From assembly GCA_001800745.1 (NCBI GenBank), contig MGVZ01000028.1:1-39925 (forward strand): a DNA stretch of 39,925 nucleotides, given 5' to 3'. The translations under genes were made by a program, and so were the position numbers. Below are positions 26,665 to 35,450 of the stretch, one piece after another. Each line of letters begins with the position of its first letter. Positions within the stretch are counted from its first letter, which is position 1. Origin of the DNA: Euryarchaeota archaeon RBG_16_67_27 (GTDB lineage: Archaea > Thermoplasmatota > Thermoplasmata > RBG-16-68-12). Below the pieces are notes generated by a model that was given only the letters and a program-made list of their open reading frames with translations, had not been told where the DNA came from and searched no databases.

Positions 26665-28116
26665 ATGCGTGTCCCGCTTCTCCGTCAGGTCACGATGCGA
26701 CGCGCGCTCCTCGGGGTCGTCGCCCTCGGCCTGACGCTCCGTGGCCTCGCGTTCCTCACGTCCCGCGTCTCCTCGGACGCGAGCTCGTTCGGTGTCATGG
26801 CGGTGAGCCTCCTCGCCCGGGGCGAGTTCGTCATGCCCCTGGGGGAGTACTGGTCCGACAGCTGGGCGCCGACGTACAGCCATCACTACTCCCCCGGCTA
26901 CCCGGTCTTCCTCGTCCCGTTCGTCGCGATCGGCGGGTTCACGCCGTGGGCGATCAAGGCCGCGGGGCTTGTCTCCGGAGTCCTCGCCCTCCTCACCGTG
27001 GGGTGGACGACCCGGGACCTGTACGGGCCGGACCGCGCGCTCGTGGTGACCGCGGTCGCCGCCGTCGACCCGATCCTCGTGAAGAGCGCGGGCATCGGGT
27101 ACAGCGAGAACCTCCTGGTCGCGTTCTTCATCCTGACGATCTGGGCGATCCTGAAGAGCCTGAGCCGGGAGCGGTTCATCGTCCTCGCGGGCCTGTTCGC
27201 GGGGCTCGCGTTCCTGACGAAGGGGGTCATGGGATGGTTCTTCCTCGTCGCGGGGTTCGCGGGCCTCGCCTGGCGCTTCCACTTCATGCGCTGGCGCGTG
27301 TTCCGCCAGACGTACTACCTCCTGGCGATCGCCGTGTTCGGGGCGTTCGTCCTCTTGTGGTCGTTCCGGAACCTTTCCCACTTCTGGGACGGGTCCGTCG
27401 CGGGGCTCCTCACCGCCTGGCAGAGCAGTGCGTACTTCTCGACCGCCTTCGACGAGAGCCTCGCGCGGCCCGGAGACCTCGCGTTCATCCTCCTCGCGCG
27501 GATCCCGCTCTACATCGGGTTCTTCCTCTTCTTCGGGGGGTTCTGGGCGAGGGACCTGCGCCGCGCCCCCAAGATCACCGACGAGCACTACAGCGGCCTC
27601 TGGCTCGCCGTCGGGCTCACGTACGTCCTCGCCTGGATCATCGCGGGGATCCTGTGGGTCCACGAACGGAACCCGGTCTTCTGGGTCGACCAGCTCCGCT
27701 ACGTCGCGGTCGGCACGGTGCCGCTCTTCTGGCTCGTCGTGAAGGACGCGGACCTCGGCTCCGTCGCCTTCCGACGGAAGCTCGCTGCGACCCTCGTCGT
27801 CCTCCTCGCTGTCGCGGTCCTGGGCGTGTCCCAGCCTGCGCCCGGCGTGTACACCGTGTACGACGCCCTGAACGAACGCGTCGCCCCGGGGGACGTCGTC
27901 GCGGTCGACGGGCTCCTCCGGTACGAGGTCATGCTCTACGTGGGAGGAGATGTCGCGTACGTGCCGTACGCCCCCGGCGTCCCCGCGGATTTCGTGATCA
28001 CGGCGAACCTCTCGCGCGTGTACCCGGGCTACGTGCTCCTCGCGACCGGCGTCACGCCGAACACGATCGCGGGCCTGGTCCCGGCCTTCGACGGGGCGCT
28101 CTGGGGCCGCCCCTGA
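26665..28116 (+). CDS. GT39/PMT-like membrane glycosyltransferase (dolichyl-phosphate mannose type)
   Basis: Polytopic; SDSWAPTYSHHYSPGYPVFLVPFVAIGG and ATRDLYGPDRALVVTAVAAVDPILVKSAGIGYSENLL-like GT39 features; track start at 26542 overlaps the tRNA, so ATG 26665 is preferred. Confidence 0.75.
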   Translation: MRVPLLRQVTMRRALLGVVALGLTLRGLAFLTSRVSSDASSFGVMAVSLLARGEFVMPLGEYWSDSWAPTYSHHYSPGYPVFLVPFVAIGGFTPWAIKAAGLVSGVLALLTVGWTTRDLYGPDRALVVTAVAAVDPILVKSAGIGYSENLLVAFFILTIWAILKSLSRERFIVLAGLFAGLAFLTKGVMGWFFLVAGFAGLAWRFHFMRWRVFRQTYYLLAIAVFGAFVLLWSFRNLSHFWDGSVAGLLTAWQSSAYFSTAFDESLARPGDLAFILLARIPLYIGFFLFFGGFWARDLRRAPKITDEHYSGLWLAVGLTYVLAWIIAGILWVHERNPVFWVDQLRYVAVGTVPLFWLVVKDADLGSVAFRRKLAATLVVLLAVAVLGVSQPAPGVYTVYDALNERVAPGDVVAVDGLLRYEVMLYVGGDVAYVPYAPGVPADFVITANLSRVYPGYVLLATGVTPNTIAGLVPAFDGALWGRP

Positions 28117-28176
28117 GTCCACTCGAGCCGGCCGCCGGCGCCGCGGCGGCGCCTCCCCGGTCCGAGAACGGCCTCC

Positions 28177-28187
28177 ACACGTTTTTA
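28177..28187 (+). promoter_or_regulatory. Probable TATA box of ileS
   Basis: GTTTTTATAGG in GC-rich DNA about 90 bp upstream of the ileS ATG. Confidence 0.5.
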
Positions 28188-28272
28188 TAGGGAGGGCCGG
28201 TTCGGCTCATCGCCTCCTCGGGGCGAAGAGCAAGTCCCTGGGGCGCCGCGAATCCCTCAAGGAGGGGCTGCG

Positions 28273-31200
28273 ATGATCAAGCAGGCGGAAGACGAGTACG
28301 TCCCCGTAGAGCTCGAGAAGCAGGTCCGGGACTTCTGGACCCGCGCGAAGGTGTACGCGAAGACCGTCGCCGCGCGATCGAAGGCGGAGGACTTCTACTT
28401 CGTCGACGGGCCGCCGTACACGACCGGGGCGATTCATCTCGGCCAGGTCCTGAACAAGACGATCAAGGACTGCGTCGTGCGCTGGCACCGGATGCGCGGG
28501 TACAACGTCCGCGACCAGCCGGGCTACGACATGCACGGCCTCCCGATCGAGGTCCAGGTCGAGAAGACGCTGGGGATCACGAACAAGAAGGAGATCGAGG
28601 ACTTCGGGATCGAGAAGTTCGTGAACACGTGCCGGGACTTCTCCCTCGACCTCCTGAGGAAGATGAACGGCCAGTTCGCCGAGCTCGGGGTGTGGCTCGA
28701 CTGGGACCGGCCGTACATGACGATCCGGAACGAGTACATCGAGGCCGCGTGGTGGACTTTCAAACGCGCGCACGAGCGCGGCCTCCTCTACGAGGCGCTC
28801 CGATCCCTCCAGTGGTGCAGCCGGTGCGAGACCGCGCTCGCGGAGGCGGAGGTCGAGTACTCCGACGAGACGGATCCGTCGATCTACGTCAAGTTCCCCC
28901 TCACGGACCGACCGGACGAGTCCCTCCTGATCTGGACGACGACCCCGTGGACCCTGCCCGCGAACATGGCGATCGCGGTCCATCCCGATCTCACGTACGC
29001 GAAGGTCAAGCTCACCCGCGGCGGAAAGTCGGAGCACCTGTGGATCCTCGAGTCCGTCGTCCCCGAGGTCATGGCCCTCGCGGGTCTCACCGCGTTCGAG
29101 GTCGTTGAGCGCAAGGCGGGCAAGGATCTCGTCGGGCTCGAGTACGCCCACCCCCTCGCCCCGAAGATCCCGTTCCAGGCCTCCGTGAAGGGGGAATGGG
29201 TGCACCGCGTCCTGCCGTCCGGCTTCGTCGAGGCGGAGCGCACGGGGCTCGTCCACACGGCCCCGGGGCACGGCCCCGAGGATTTCGACCTCGGCCAGGC
29301 GCACGGCCTCACGCCGTTCTCCCCCGTGGACGAACGCGGGCGGTTCACCGCGGAGGCGGGCGACTACGTCGGGCGGCAGGTCCGCGAGGCGAACTTCCTG
29401 ATCACGGACGACCTCAAGGGGTTCCACGCACTGTTCGTGGATGACGACATCGTCCACTCGTACGGGCACTGCTGGCGCTGCAAGTCGCCCGTGATCTACC
29501 GCGCGACGACGCAGTGGTTCCTCAAGGTCACCGACGTCAAGCCGAAGATGATCGAGGAGATCCGCCGGATCTCCTGGTTCCCGGACTGGGCGGGGTCCGC
29601 GCGCCAGCTCGACTGGACCCAGAACCTCCGGGACTGGTGCCTCTCCCGCCAGCGGTACTGGGGCATCCCCCTCCCGATCTGGCGGTGCTCCTCGTGCCGC
29701 GCTTGGACGGTCCTCGGGTCCGCGGCGGACCTCCGCCGCGCGAAGGGTTACGTCGAAGGCATGGACCTCCACCGGCCCTGGATCGATGCCGTCGTCCTGC
29801 CCTGCTCTGCGTGCGGGGGTGAGATGGCGCGGATCAAGGACATCCTCGATGTATGGTTCGACAGCGGGGTCGCGAGTTGGGCGAGCCTCGGCTATCCGGC
29901 GCGGGAGGACGAGTTCAAGCGGTGGTGGCCGACGGACTGGATCGTCGAGGGGCCCGACCAGACCCGGGGCTGGTTCAACTCCCAGCTCGCCGCGGGGGTC
30001 GTCGCGTTCGATCGCGCACCCTACCAGGCCGTCCTGATGCACGGCTGGGTAAACGGGCCCGACGGGCGCCAGATGCACAAGTCCCTCGGGAACTTCATCG
30101 AACCCCGCGTCGTGATCGACAAGTTCGGCGTGGATGCGCTCCGGTTCTACGTCCTCGCGGTGAACCCCCCCTGGGACGACATCACGTTCCAGGAGGAGGG
30201 CGTCCGCACCGCGCAGCGCTCGCTCAACATCCTGTGGAACGTGCTCCGGTTCGCGACGACGTACATGCTCCTCGACCGGTACGACCCCGCGCGGGACACC
30301 CTCCCGAGCCTCGAGGGACACCTGCGCCCGGAGGACCGTTGGCTCCTGTCCCGGCTCGAGGGGCTTCGCGCGACCGTGGACCGGGAGATGCAGGCGTACC
30401 AGCTCCACCGCGCGTTCCGGGCGGTCGAGTCGTTCGTGCTCGATGACCTGTCCCGGTGGTACGTGAAGCTCGTCCGCGAGCGGACGTGGGTCGAGTCGTC
30501 GGACCGTTCGAAGACCGCCGCGTATGCGGTGCTCTTCGAGGCCCTCGTGACGACCGCGGCCCTGCTCGCCCCCGCCGCGCCGTACATCGCCGAGGCGATC
30601 TACCAGCGGCTCGACGGTCGGAAGCTGTCCGTCCACATGCTCGACTGGCCGGCCCCCTTCGAGGGGCGTTCCGCCCCGGGGCTCGAGACCTCGATGGCCG
30701 TCGTCCAGGAGCTCGTCGAGGTCGTCGCGAAGGAGCGGCAGAAGGGCGGGCGCAAGCTCCGCTGGCCCGTCCGGCTCATCGCGCTCAAGGGCGCGACGGA
30801 GGGCGCGGCGAGGGCGCTCACCGATCTCCGGGAGATCTTCGTCCAGCAGGCGAACGCGAAGGAGTTCGTCCTCCTGAAGGCCCACGAGGAGTTCCCCGGG
30901 ATGGCGCTCGTCCTGAGGCCGGACGCGGGCGTGATCGGGAAGGCGTACCGGGCCCTCCTCCCGAAGATCGCGATGGTCCTCGAGTCCCGGAGCGCGGAGG
31001 AGATCAAGAAGGCGCTCGACAAGGGCGAATACAAGCTCGGGATCGACGGGCAGATCATCACGATCGAGAAGTCGATGGTCGCTTTCGGCCGGAAGATGCC
31101 CGAGGATGTCGCGATCGTCCCGACGCCCCATGGCGAACTCTACGTGGACATGCGGATCACGCCGGAGATCGAGAGGGAGGGGTACGCCCGGGAGATCGTC

Positions 31201-32421
31201 CGCCGCGTCCAGCAGATGCGCAAGGAGATCAAGATGGACGTCGACGACTTCGTCGCGACGACGGTGAAGGCCGGCCGCGAGCTCGCGGAGGCGGTGGAGG
31301 CCCAGAAGGACCTCATCGCGCGGGAGACGCGGTCGCGGACCCTCGTCCTCACGGACAAGGCCGTGGAGTCCGAGTACGTCGTCGAGTGGAACGACGTCGA
31401 GGGCCAGACCGTCACGATCGGCATCGTGCCCCTGCACATGGCGGAGGCACTCCGGGAGTTCACACGGATCGACCGGGTGGGGCCGCGGCAGGCGATGGCC
31501 CTCTTCGACGCAGGGTACAAGGGCGTCGCCGCCCTGCGCGCGGCGACGCGGCAGGAGCTCTCCGCCGTCGAGGGGCTCGCGCCCGCGGATGTCGACCGGA
31601 TCCTCGCCGCCGCGGCGGCGTCCGCGGAGGCTGGGCTCGCGTGCCCGGTGTGCGAGGTGCCTCTCTCCCCGGGGACCCGGCGCTGCCCGCGCTGCGGCGA
31701 GCCGACCACCACGGAGGCGACGGCGTGCCCGCGCTGCGGCTCCGCGGTCGGCCCGGGCGCCGACGCGTGCGCGGTCTGCGGTTTTGTGATCGCGAAGGAG
31801 CCCGCCCACGGTCCGTCCCGCGCGCCCTGCGTCGCGTGCGGCGAACCGATCCCGATCGGGACGGACCGCTGTCCGTCGTGCGGCGCCCCGCAGGCCCCGG
31901 AGAAGGCGACCGGGGCCCCGAAGGTGATCACCCCCGCGGTCGCGGTCGAACTCCGCCCCTCGTCGACGTACCTCGTGAAGGAGGAGCATCCGGAGGAGGC
32001 GTACCGCCTCTTCGTCGCGGCCCTCGCGGCTGGGAAGAAGGGGCTGTGCATCACTCGCGTGTACCCGCAGAAGGTCCGGGAGAAGTACGGCCTCCTCGAC
32101 CTCCCCGTGCTCTGGCTGAGCAACGTCGGCAAGGAGGACGCCGTCCGCCCGAAGGATCTCGAGAAGCTCTCCCTGTCCATCGAGCAGTTCCTTGCGCGGG
32201 AGAAGGGGATCGTCCTGCTCGACGGGCTCGAGTACCTGATCACGAACAACAACTTCATCACCGTCCTCCGGCTCGTCCAGTCGATCCGGGACCAGGTCGC
32301 GATCAACGCCGCGATCCTCCTGTTCTCCGTGAACCCGTCCACGCTCGACGGGCACCAGCTGACCCTGCTCGAGCGCGAGGTCGACCGGGTGATCAGCGCG
32401 GGCGCGGATCGAACTCCTTGA
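28273..32421 (+). CDS. ileS: Isoleucyl-tRNA synthetase with C-terminal HhH, triple zinc-ribbon and DUF835 extension
   Basis: IleRS core (PPYTTGAIHLGQVLNK; GYDMHGLPIE; DWCLSRQRYWGIPLPIW; MHKSLGNFIEP); in-frame C-terminal modules from about 31465. Confidence 0.95.
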   Translation: MIKQAEDEYVPVELEKQVRDFWTRAKVYAKTVAARSKAEDFYFVDGPPYTTGAIHLGQVLNKTIKDCVVRWHRMRGYNVRDQPGYDMHGLPIEVQVEKTLGITNKKEIEDFGIEKFVNTCRDFSLDLLRKMNGQFAELGVWLDWDRPYMTIRNEYIEAAWWTFKRAHERGLLYEALRSLQWCSRCETALAEAEVEYSDETDPSIYVKFPLTDRPDESLLIWTTTPWTLPANMAIAVHPDLTYAKVKLTRGGKSEHLWILESVVPEVMALAGLTAFEVVERKAGKDLVGLEYAHPLAPKIPFQASVKGEWVHRVLPSGFVEAERTGLVHTAPGHGPEDFDLGQAHGLTPFSPVDERGRFTAEAGDYVGRQVREANFLITDDLKGFHALFVDDDIVHSYGHCWRCKSPVIYRATTQWFLKVTDVKPKMIEEIRRISWFPDWAGSARQLDWTQNLRDWCLSRQRYWGIPLPIWRCSSCRAWTVLGSAADLRRAKGYVEGMDLHRPWIDAVVLPCSACGGEMARIKDILDVWFDSGVASWASLGYPAREDEFKRWWPTDWIVEGPDQTRGWFNSQLAAGVVAFDRAPYQAVLMHGWVNGPDGRQMHKSLGNFIEPRVVIDKFGVDALRFYVLAVNPPWDDITFQEEGVRTAQRSLNILWNVLRFATTYMLLDRYDPARDTLPSLEGHLRPEDRWLLSRLEGLRATVDREMQAYQLHRAFRAVESFVLDDLSRWYVKLVRERTWVESSDRSKTAAYAVLFEALVTTAALLAPAAPYIAEAIYQRLDGRKLSVHMLDWPAPFEGRSAPGLETSMAVVQELVEVVAKERQKGGRKLRWPVRLIALKGATEGAARALTDLREIFVQQANAKEFVLLKAHEEFPGMALVLRPDAGVIGKAYRALLPKIAMVLESRSAEEIKKALDKGEYKLGIDGQIITIEKSMVAFGRKMPEDVAIVPTPHGELYVDMRITPEIEREGYAREIVRRVQQMRKEIKMDVDDFVATTVKAGRELAEAVEAQKDLIARETRSRTLVLTDKAVESEYVVEWNDVEGQTVTIGIVPLHMAEALREFTRIDRVGPRQAMALFDAGYKGVAALRAATRQELSAVEGLAPADVDRILAAAAASAEAGLACPVCEVPLSPGTRRCPRCGEPTTTEATACPRCGSAVGPGADACAVCGFVIAKEPAHGPSRAPCVACGEPIPIGTDRCPSCGAPQAPEKATGAPKVITPAVAVELRPSSTYLVKEEHPEEAYRLFVAALAAGKKGLCITRVYPQKVREKYGLLDLPVLWLSNVGKEDAVRPKDLEKLSLSIEQFLAREKGIVLLDGLEYLITNNNFITVLRLVQSIRDQVAINAAILLFSVNPSTLDGHQLTLLEREVDRVISAGADRTP

Positions 32422-33460
32422 GGGCGGCGACCATCGGGCCGAAGTCGCAGCTCCGGTGGATGTTCGTCGCACCGACGAGCCCAAGATGGATCGTCGCGTC
32501 CCCCGCGAGGAAGCCGCGCTCCTCGTAGTGCTTCGCGAGGGTCTGGCGCAGAGAGGAGAAGTGCTCGTAGCTCTTCACGGCCCCGAGCAGGACGGACTCC
32601 GAGTTGCACGTGGCGTAGAAGTACTGGGGCGTGATCCTGAGGGTCCTCTCGATCGCCTCCGCGCGCGCTCGGATCGTCGCCGTCGGGGTGAACCGGTTGA
32701 ACGTGGAGGCGAACAGCTCGAAGCCGAGCGCCCGGACGTTCGGGATCCGGACGGTCCGGAGGAGGTCCGTCGCCTCGAACTCCCGGCGCAACTTCGAGAC
32801 CGCCTGGCGGGACGCCTTGATCTTCGCGGCCACCGCCTTGTCACTCAGTTCCGGGTACCGGACGAGGCCAACGAGGACGTCCGTCTCCTTTCGGGAGAGC
32901 TCGATGTCCGCGACCTTCCCCGCCTGCGCCCCGAACGACGTCCGGTGCTCGATCCCGAACGCGAGGGCGAGGACATGGCTGTAGTCGAAGAAGTTCCCGA
33001 TGGCGGTCATACCGACGGGGAAGATCGTCGTCGTGATCGTGCCGTCGTCGAGGAGCCCGGCTTTGTGGAGCGCGAGCCGCAGGTCCTCGAGGTCGCGGCG
33101 GAACGCGGTGTAGTCCTTGGCCATGGAAAGGAAGAAGAAATGGTCCGGGGAGTCTGAGAAGTGGAAGATCGTCGGGAAGCGGTCCCCGAGAAGCTCCTCG
33201 AGCTTCGCGCTCGCATTCGGTCCCCCGGTCTGCGAGAGCCGGCCATGGCTGGCGGCGAGGAGCTCCCAACCGATCCGGTTCATCATCGGGATCCTGCGGG
33301 TCGTGTAGTAGTCCGCCTTCCGAAGGCGGCGCCGGATCGCCGTCACCGTGGAGACCTTGATTCCGAGAGCCTCGGAGAGCTCGCGGTCATTGAGTCCGGG
33401 ACGGTGGACGAGGCCGAACAAGACCTGCCGTTCGTTGTCCGTCAGGCTCCGCTTCGCCAT
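32393..33460 (-). CDS. Transcriptional regulator with internally duplicated HTH plus effector-like domain
   Basis: Two wHTH units (LTDNERQVLFGLVHRPGLNDRELSEALGIKVSTVTAIRRRLRKADY; LSRKETDVLVGLVRYPELSDKAVAAKIKASRQAVSKLRREFEATDL), each followed by a similar about 110-aa domain. Confidence 0.8.
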   Translation of the reverse strand: MAKRSLTDNERQVLFGLVHRPGLNDRELSEALGIKVSTVTAIRRRLRKADYYTTRRIPMMNRIGWELLAASHGRLSQTGGPNASAKLEELLGDRFPTIFHFSDSPDHFFFLSMAKDYTAFRRDLEDLRLALHKAGLLDDGTITTTIFPVGMTAIGNFFDYSHVLALAFGIEHRTSFGAQAGKVADIELSRKETDVLVGLVRYPELSDKAVAAKIKASRQAVSKLRREFEATDLLRTVRIPNVRALGFELFASTFNRFTPTATIRARAEAIERTLRITPQYFYATCNSESVLLGAVKSYEHFSSLRQTLAKHYEERGFLAGDATIHLGLVGATNIHRSCDFGPMVAALKEFDPRPR

Positions 33461-33501
33461 GGCGCCGGAACCGCAGGCCCGGATGTTTAACCTTTCCGCA
33501 A

Positions 33502-34290
33502 CTATTGCAGGGAAAGTGCGGAGCTCATGACGTCCTTGAGCCGGGGAACCGTGTCAAATGTGGCGACTTCGGCAGGCCGAATCCACCGGTGCGCGACGTT
33601 CTCCCAGTCCAGACGGACGCGCCGCGAGGGCACATCGAAGAGGAACGGGTGGACGAGGTAAATCGTGTCCTCGTGCCGCGCGAGCACGGCGCGCCCCGCG
33701 TGGCGGAACCGCGCGCTGCGGATCCCCGTCTCCTCGCGGACCTCCTGCCGCGCGCGCTCCCGCGGATCCTCGTCCCCCTCCAGGTAGCCCGAGACCGCAG
33801 ACCACCGCCCCCGAAAGCTCCCGACCTTGCCGCTGCGCTGCACGAGCAGGACGCGGCCCCGGTTCCGCAGGAGGACGCTCACGACGGGCCGCGCCTTCAC
33901 ATCGGGGAGCAGGACCTCGTCCGCGTCCGCGTCGACGACGACCCGGTCTCCCGGCCGCAAGCCCTGGACGTCGACCCCATCGACCATGGGGAGGCCGCCG
34001 AGGATCGCCCCGACGGCGACGATCGCCTCCGCCCTCTCGTTCACGATCGCCGCAGGGCCGATCCCCCGCTTCGCGAGTCCGTAGATCACGTACGAGCCCA
34101 CCGTGCTCCCCTTGCCGTGGGGGAACGCGAGGACCCGGTCGCGGACGCGCTCTCCGGGGCCGTCCGACGCGGGGTCGAGGAGCCGCCCGGTCCCGAGGTC
34201 GACGCCCCCGACGAAGGAGAACGGCGCCGGATGCACGAGGGCCACGCCCTCCGCGCGGCCGGGGGCGATCCGGCGCGCGGGGATCCTCAT
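33502..34290 (-). CDS. AcnX swivel subunit (DUF126; phosphomevalonate dehydratase small subunit-like) fused to C-terminal NUDIX domain
   Basis: GEGVALVHPAPFSFVGGVDLGTGRLLD-type swivel with FPHGKGSTVGSYVIYGL; NUDIX box GYLEGDEDPRERARQEVREETGI; ATGA overlap with the large subunit. Confidence 0.88.
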   Translation of the reverse strand: MRIPARRIAPGRAEGVALVHPAPFSFVGGVDLGTGRLLDPASDGPGERVRDRVLAFPHGKGSTVGSYVIYGLAKRGIGPAAIVNERAEAIVAVGAILGGLPMVDGVDVQGLRPGDRVVVDADADEVLLPDVKARPVVSVLLRNRGRVLLVQRSGKVGSFRGRWSAVSGYLEGDEDPRERARQEVREETGIRSARFRHAGRAVLARHEDTIYLVHPFLFDVPSRRVRLDWENVAHRWIRPAEVATFDTVPRLKDVMSSALSLQ

Positions 34291-35450
34291 GCGAACCGCT
34301 CCATCAGGGTCTCGATGTCCTCGAGGATGACCCTCTGCTTGCACAGGCTCGGCAGGTAGTACGCGCCTTTCCCCGAGGGGGTCGCGACCCGGGAGAACCG
34401 GTGCTCGAGGAGGGTGACCTCGAGGCACGTGTCCGCGAGGACCCGTCCGCCGTGGCGTTCGATCGTCGCGACGGCCGCAGGGCACGCCTCCCGCGCCGCG
34501 CGGCTCGTGAAGACCCACACGGGGATCCGGGGCGCCCTCCGGTCGACGATCGCCGCGATCTCCCGCAGCTCCTCCGCGGAGAGCTGAGGGGCTCCGAGCG
34601 CGATCAGGTCCGCGTCGTCCGCGGTCGTGTACGCGGCCTTCGTCGCGTCGAGGTCCGCTTTCGTGACCCGCACGGTCGGCAGGCCCCGGGTCCTCGCCTT
34701 GCGCCACTCCGGCGTGCGGCGCTCGAGGTGGAACATGCCGACGCTCCCCGAGGAGGCGAGCGCGGCGCCGAACCACTTCAGGTCGTCCTCCCCTCCGACG
34801 AGCCCGCGAACGAACGGCAGGCCGTCCCCGAGGACCTTCCCCGCGAACAGTCCGAGGAGGGAGAACCCGAAGCCGCGCACCTTCGTCCTCACATCGAGGA
34901 CGTGCGTCGGCTGCCGGCCCGCGTCGAGATGGAGGCCGTAGTTCGGCGTCGCCCCGACGACCGCCGCCGCGAGCGCGGAGGGCCCGCCCTCGCGGTTCGT
35001 CCGGGCGCCGAGGACCGAGTTTGCGAAGCACGTCGCGTTCGACTCCGCCCAGGCGACGTGCTCGCCGAGGGCGGGTCGGACGCCGAGGGCATACGGCGTG
35101 CACGAATACACGGGACGCACCCCCATCCCCTCGTACGCGCGCGCGATCCGGGCCTGCTTCTCCGCGAACTCCGGCGGCACGCCGAGCTCCTTCCACTGCC
35201 GGAGGTCCGTCCCGAGCGGGTTCACGGTCGTCGGGACCGTGACGCGGGCATCCCGCGCGAAGTCCTCGATGAAATCCAGGCCGGGATCGCCGATCATCTT
35301 GTACGACGCCCCGGCGACATGCGCGGACGTGATCCGGACGAGGCCGCGCGCGCCGTACAGCTCGCCGATCGCGACGAGGATCCCCATCGCCTTGCGCTGC
35401 GCGGCGGTGCCGTCCACGAGGAGACGCTCCTGCCCGCGGGTGAGGTGCAT
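34287..35450 (-). CDS. Aconitase X catalytic domain (phosphomevalonate dehydratase large subunit-like)
   Basis: AcnX family: MHLTRGQERLLVDG..., ESNATCFANSVLGARTNREGGPSALAAAVVG, coupled to the swivel gene. Confidence 0.9.
   Translation of the reverse strand: MHLTRGQERLLVDGTAAQRKAMGILVAIGELYGARGLVRITSAHVAGASYKMIGDPGLDFIEDFARDARVTVPTTVNPLGTDLRQWKELGVPPEFAEKQARIARAYEGMGVRPVYSCTPYALGVRPALGEHVAWAESNATCFANSVLGARTNREGGPSALAAAVVGATPNYGLHLDAGRQPTHVLDVRTKVRGFGFSLLGLFAGKVLGDGLPFVRGLVGGEDDLKWFGAALASSGSVGMFHLERRTPEWRKARTRGLPTVRVTKADLDATKAAYTTADDADLIALGAPQLSAEELREIAAIVDRRAPRIPVWVFTSRAAREACPAAVATIERHGGRVLADTCLEVTLLEHRFSRVATPSGKGAYYLPSLCKQRVILEDIETLMERFA

Noticed and set aside
28207-32484. 1425-aa minus-strand ORF spanning all of ileS
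   Set aside because: Antisense shadow ORF of a very GC-rich gene; composition is Arg/Leu/Asp/Val-rich with no family motif, while the plus strand has unmistakable IleRS.
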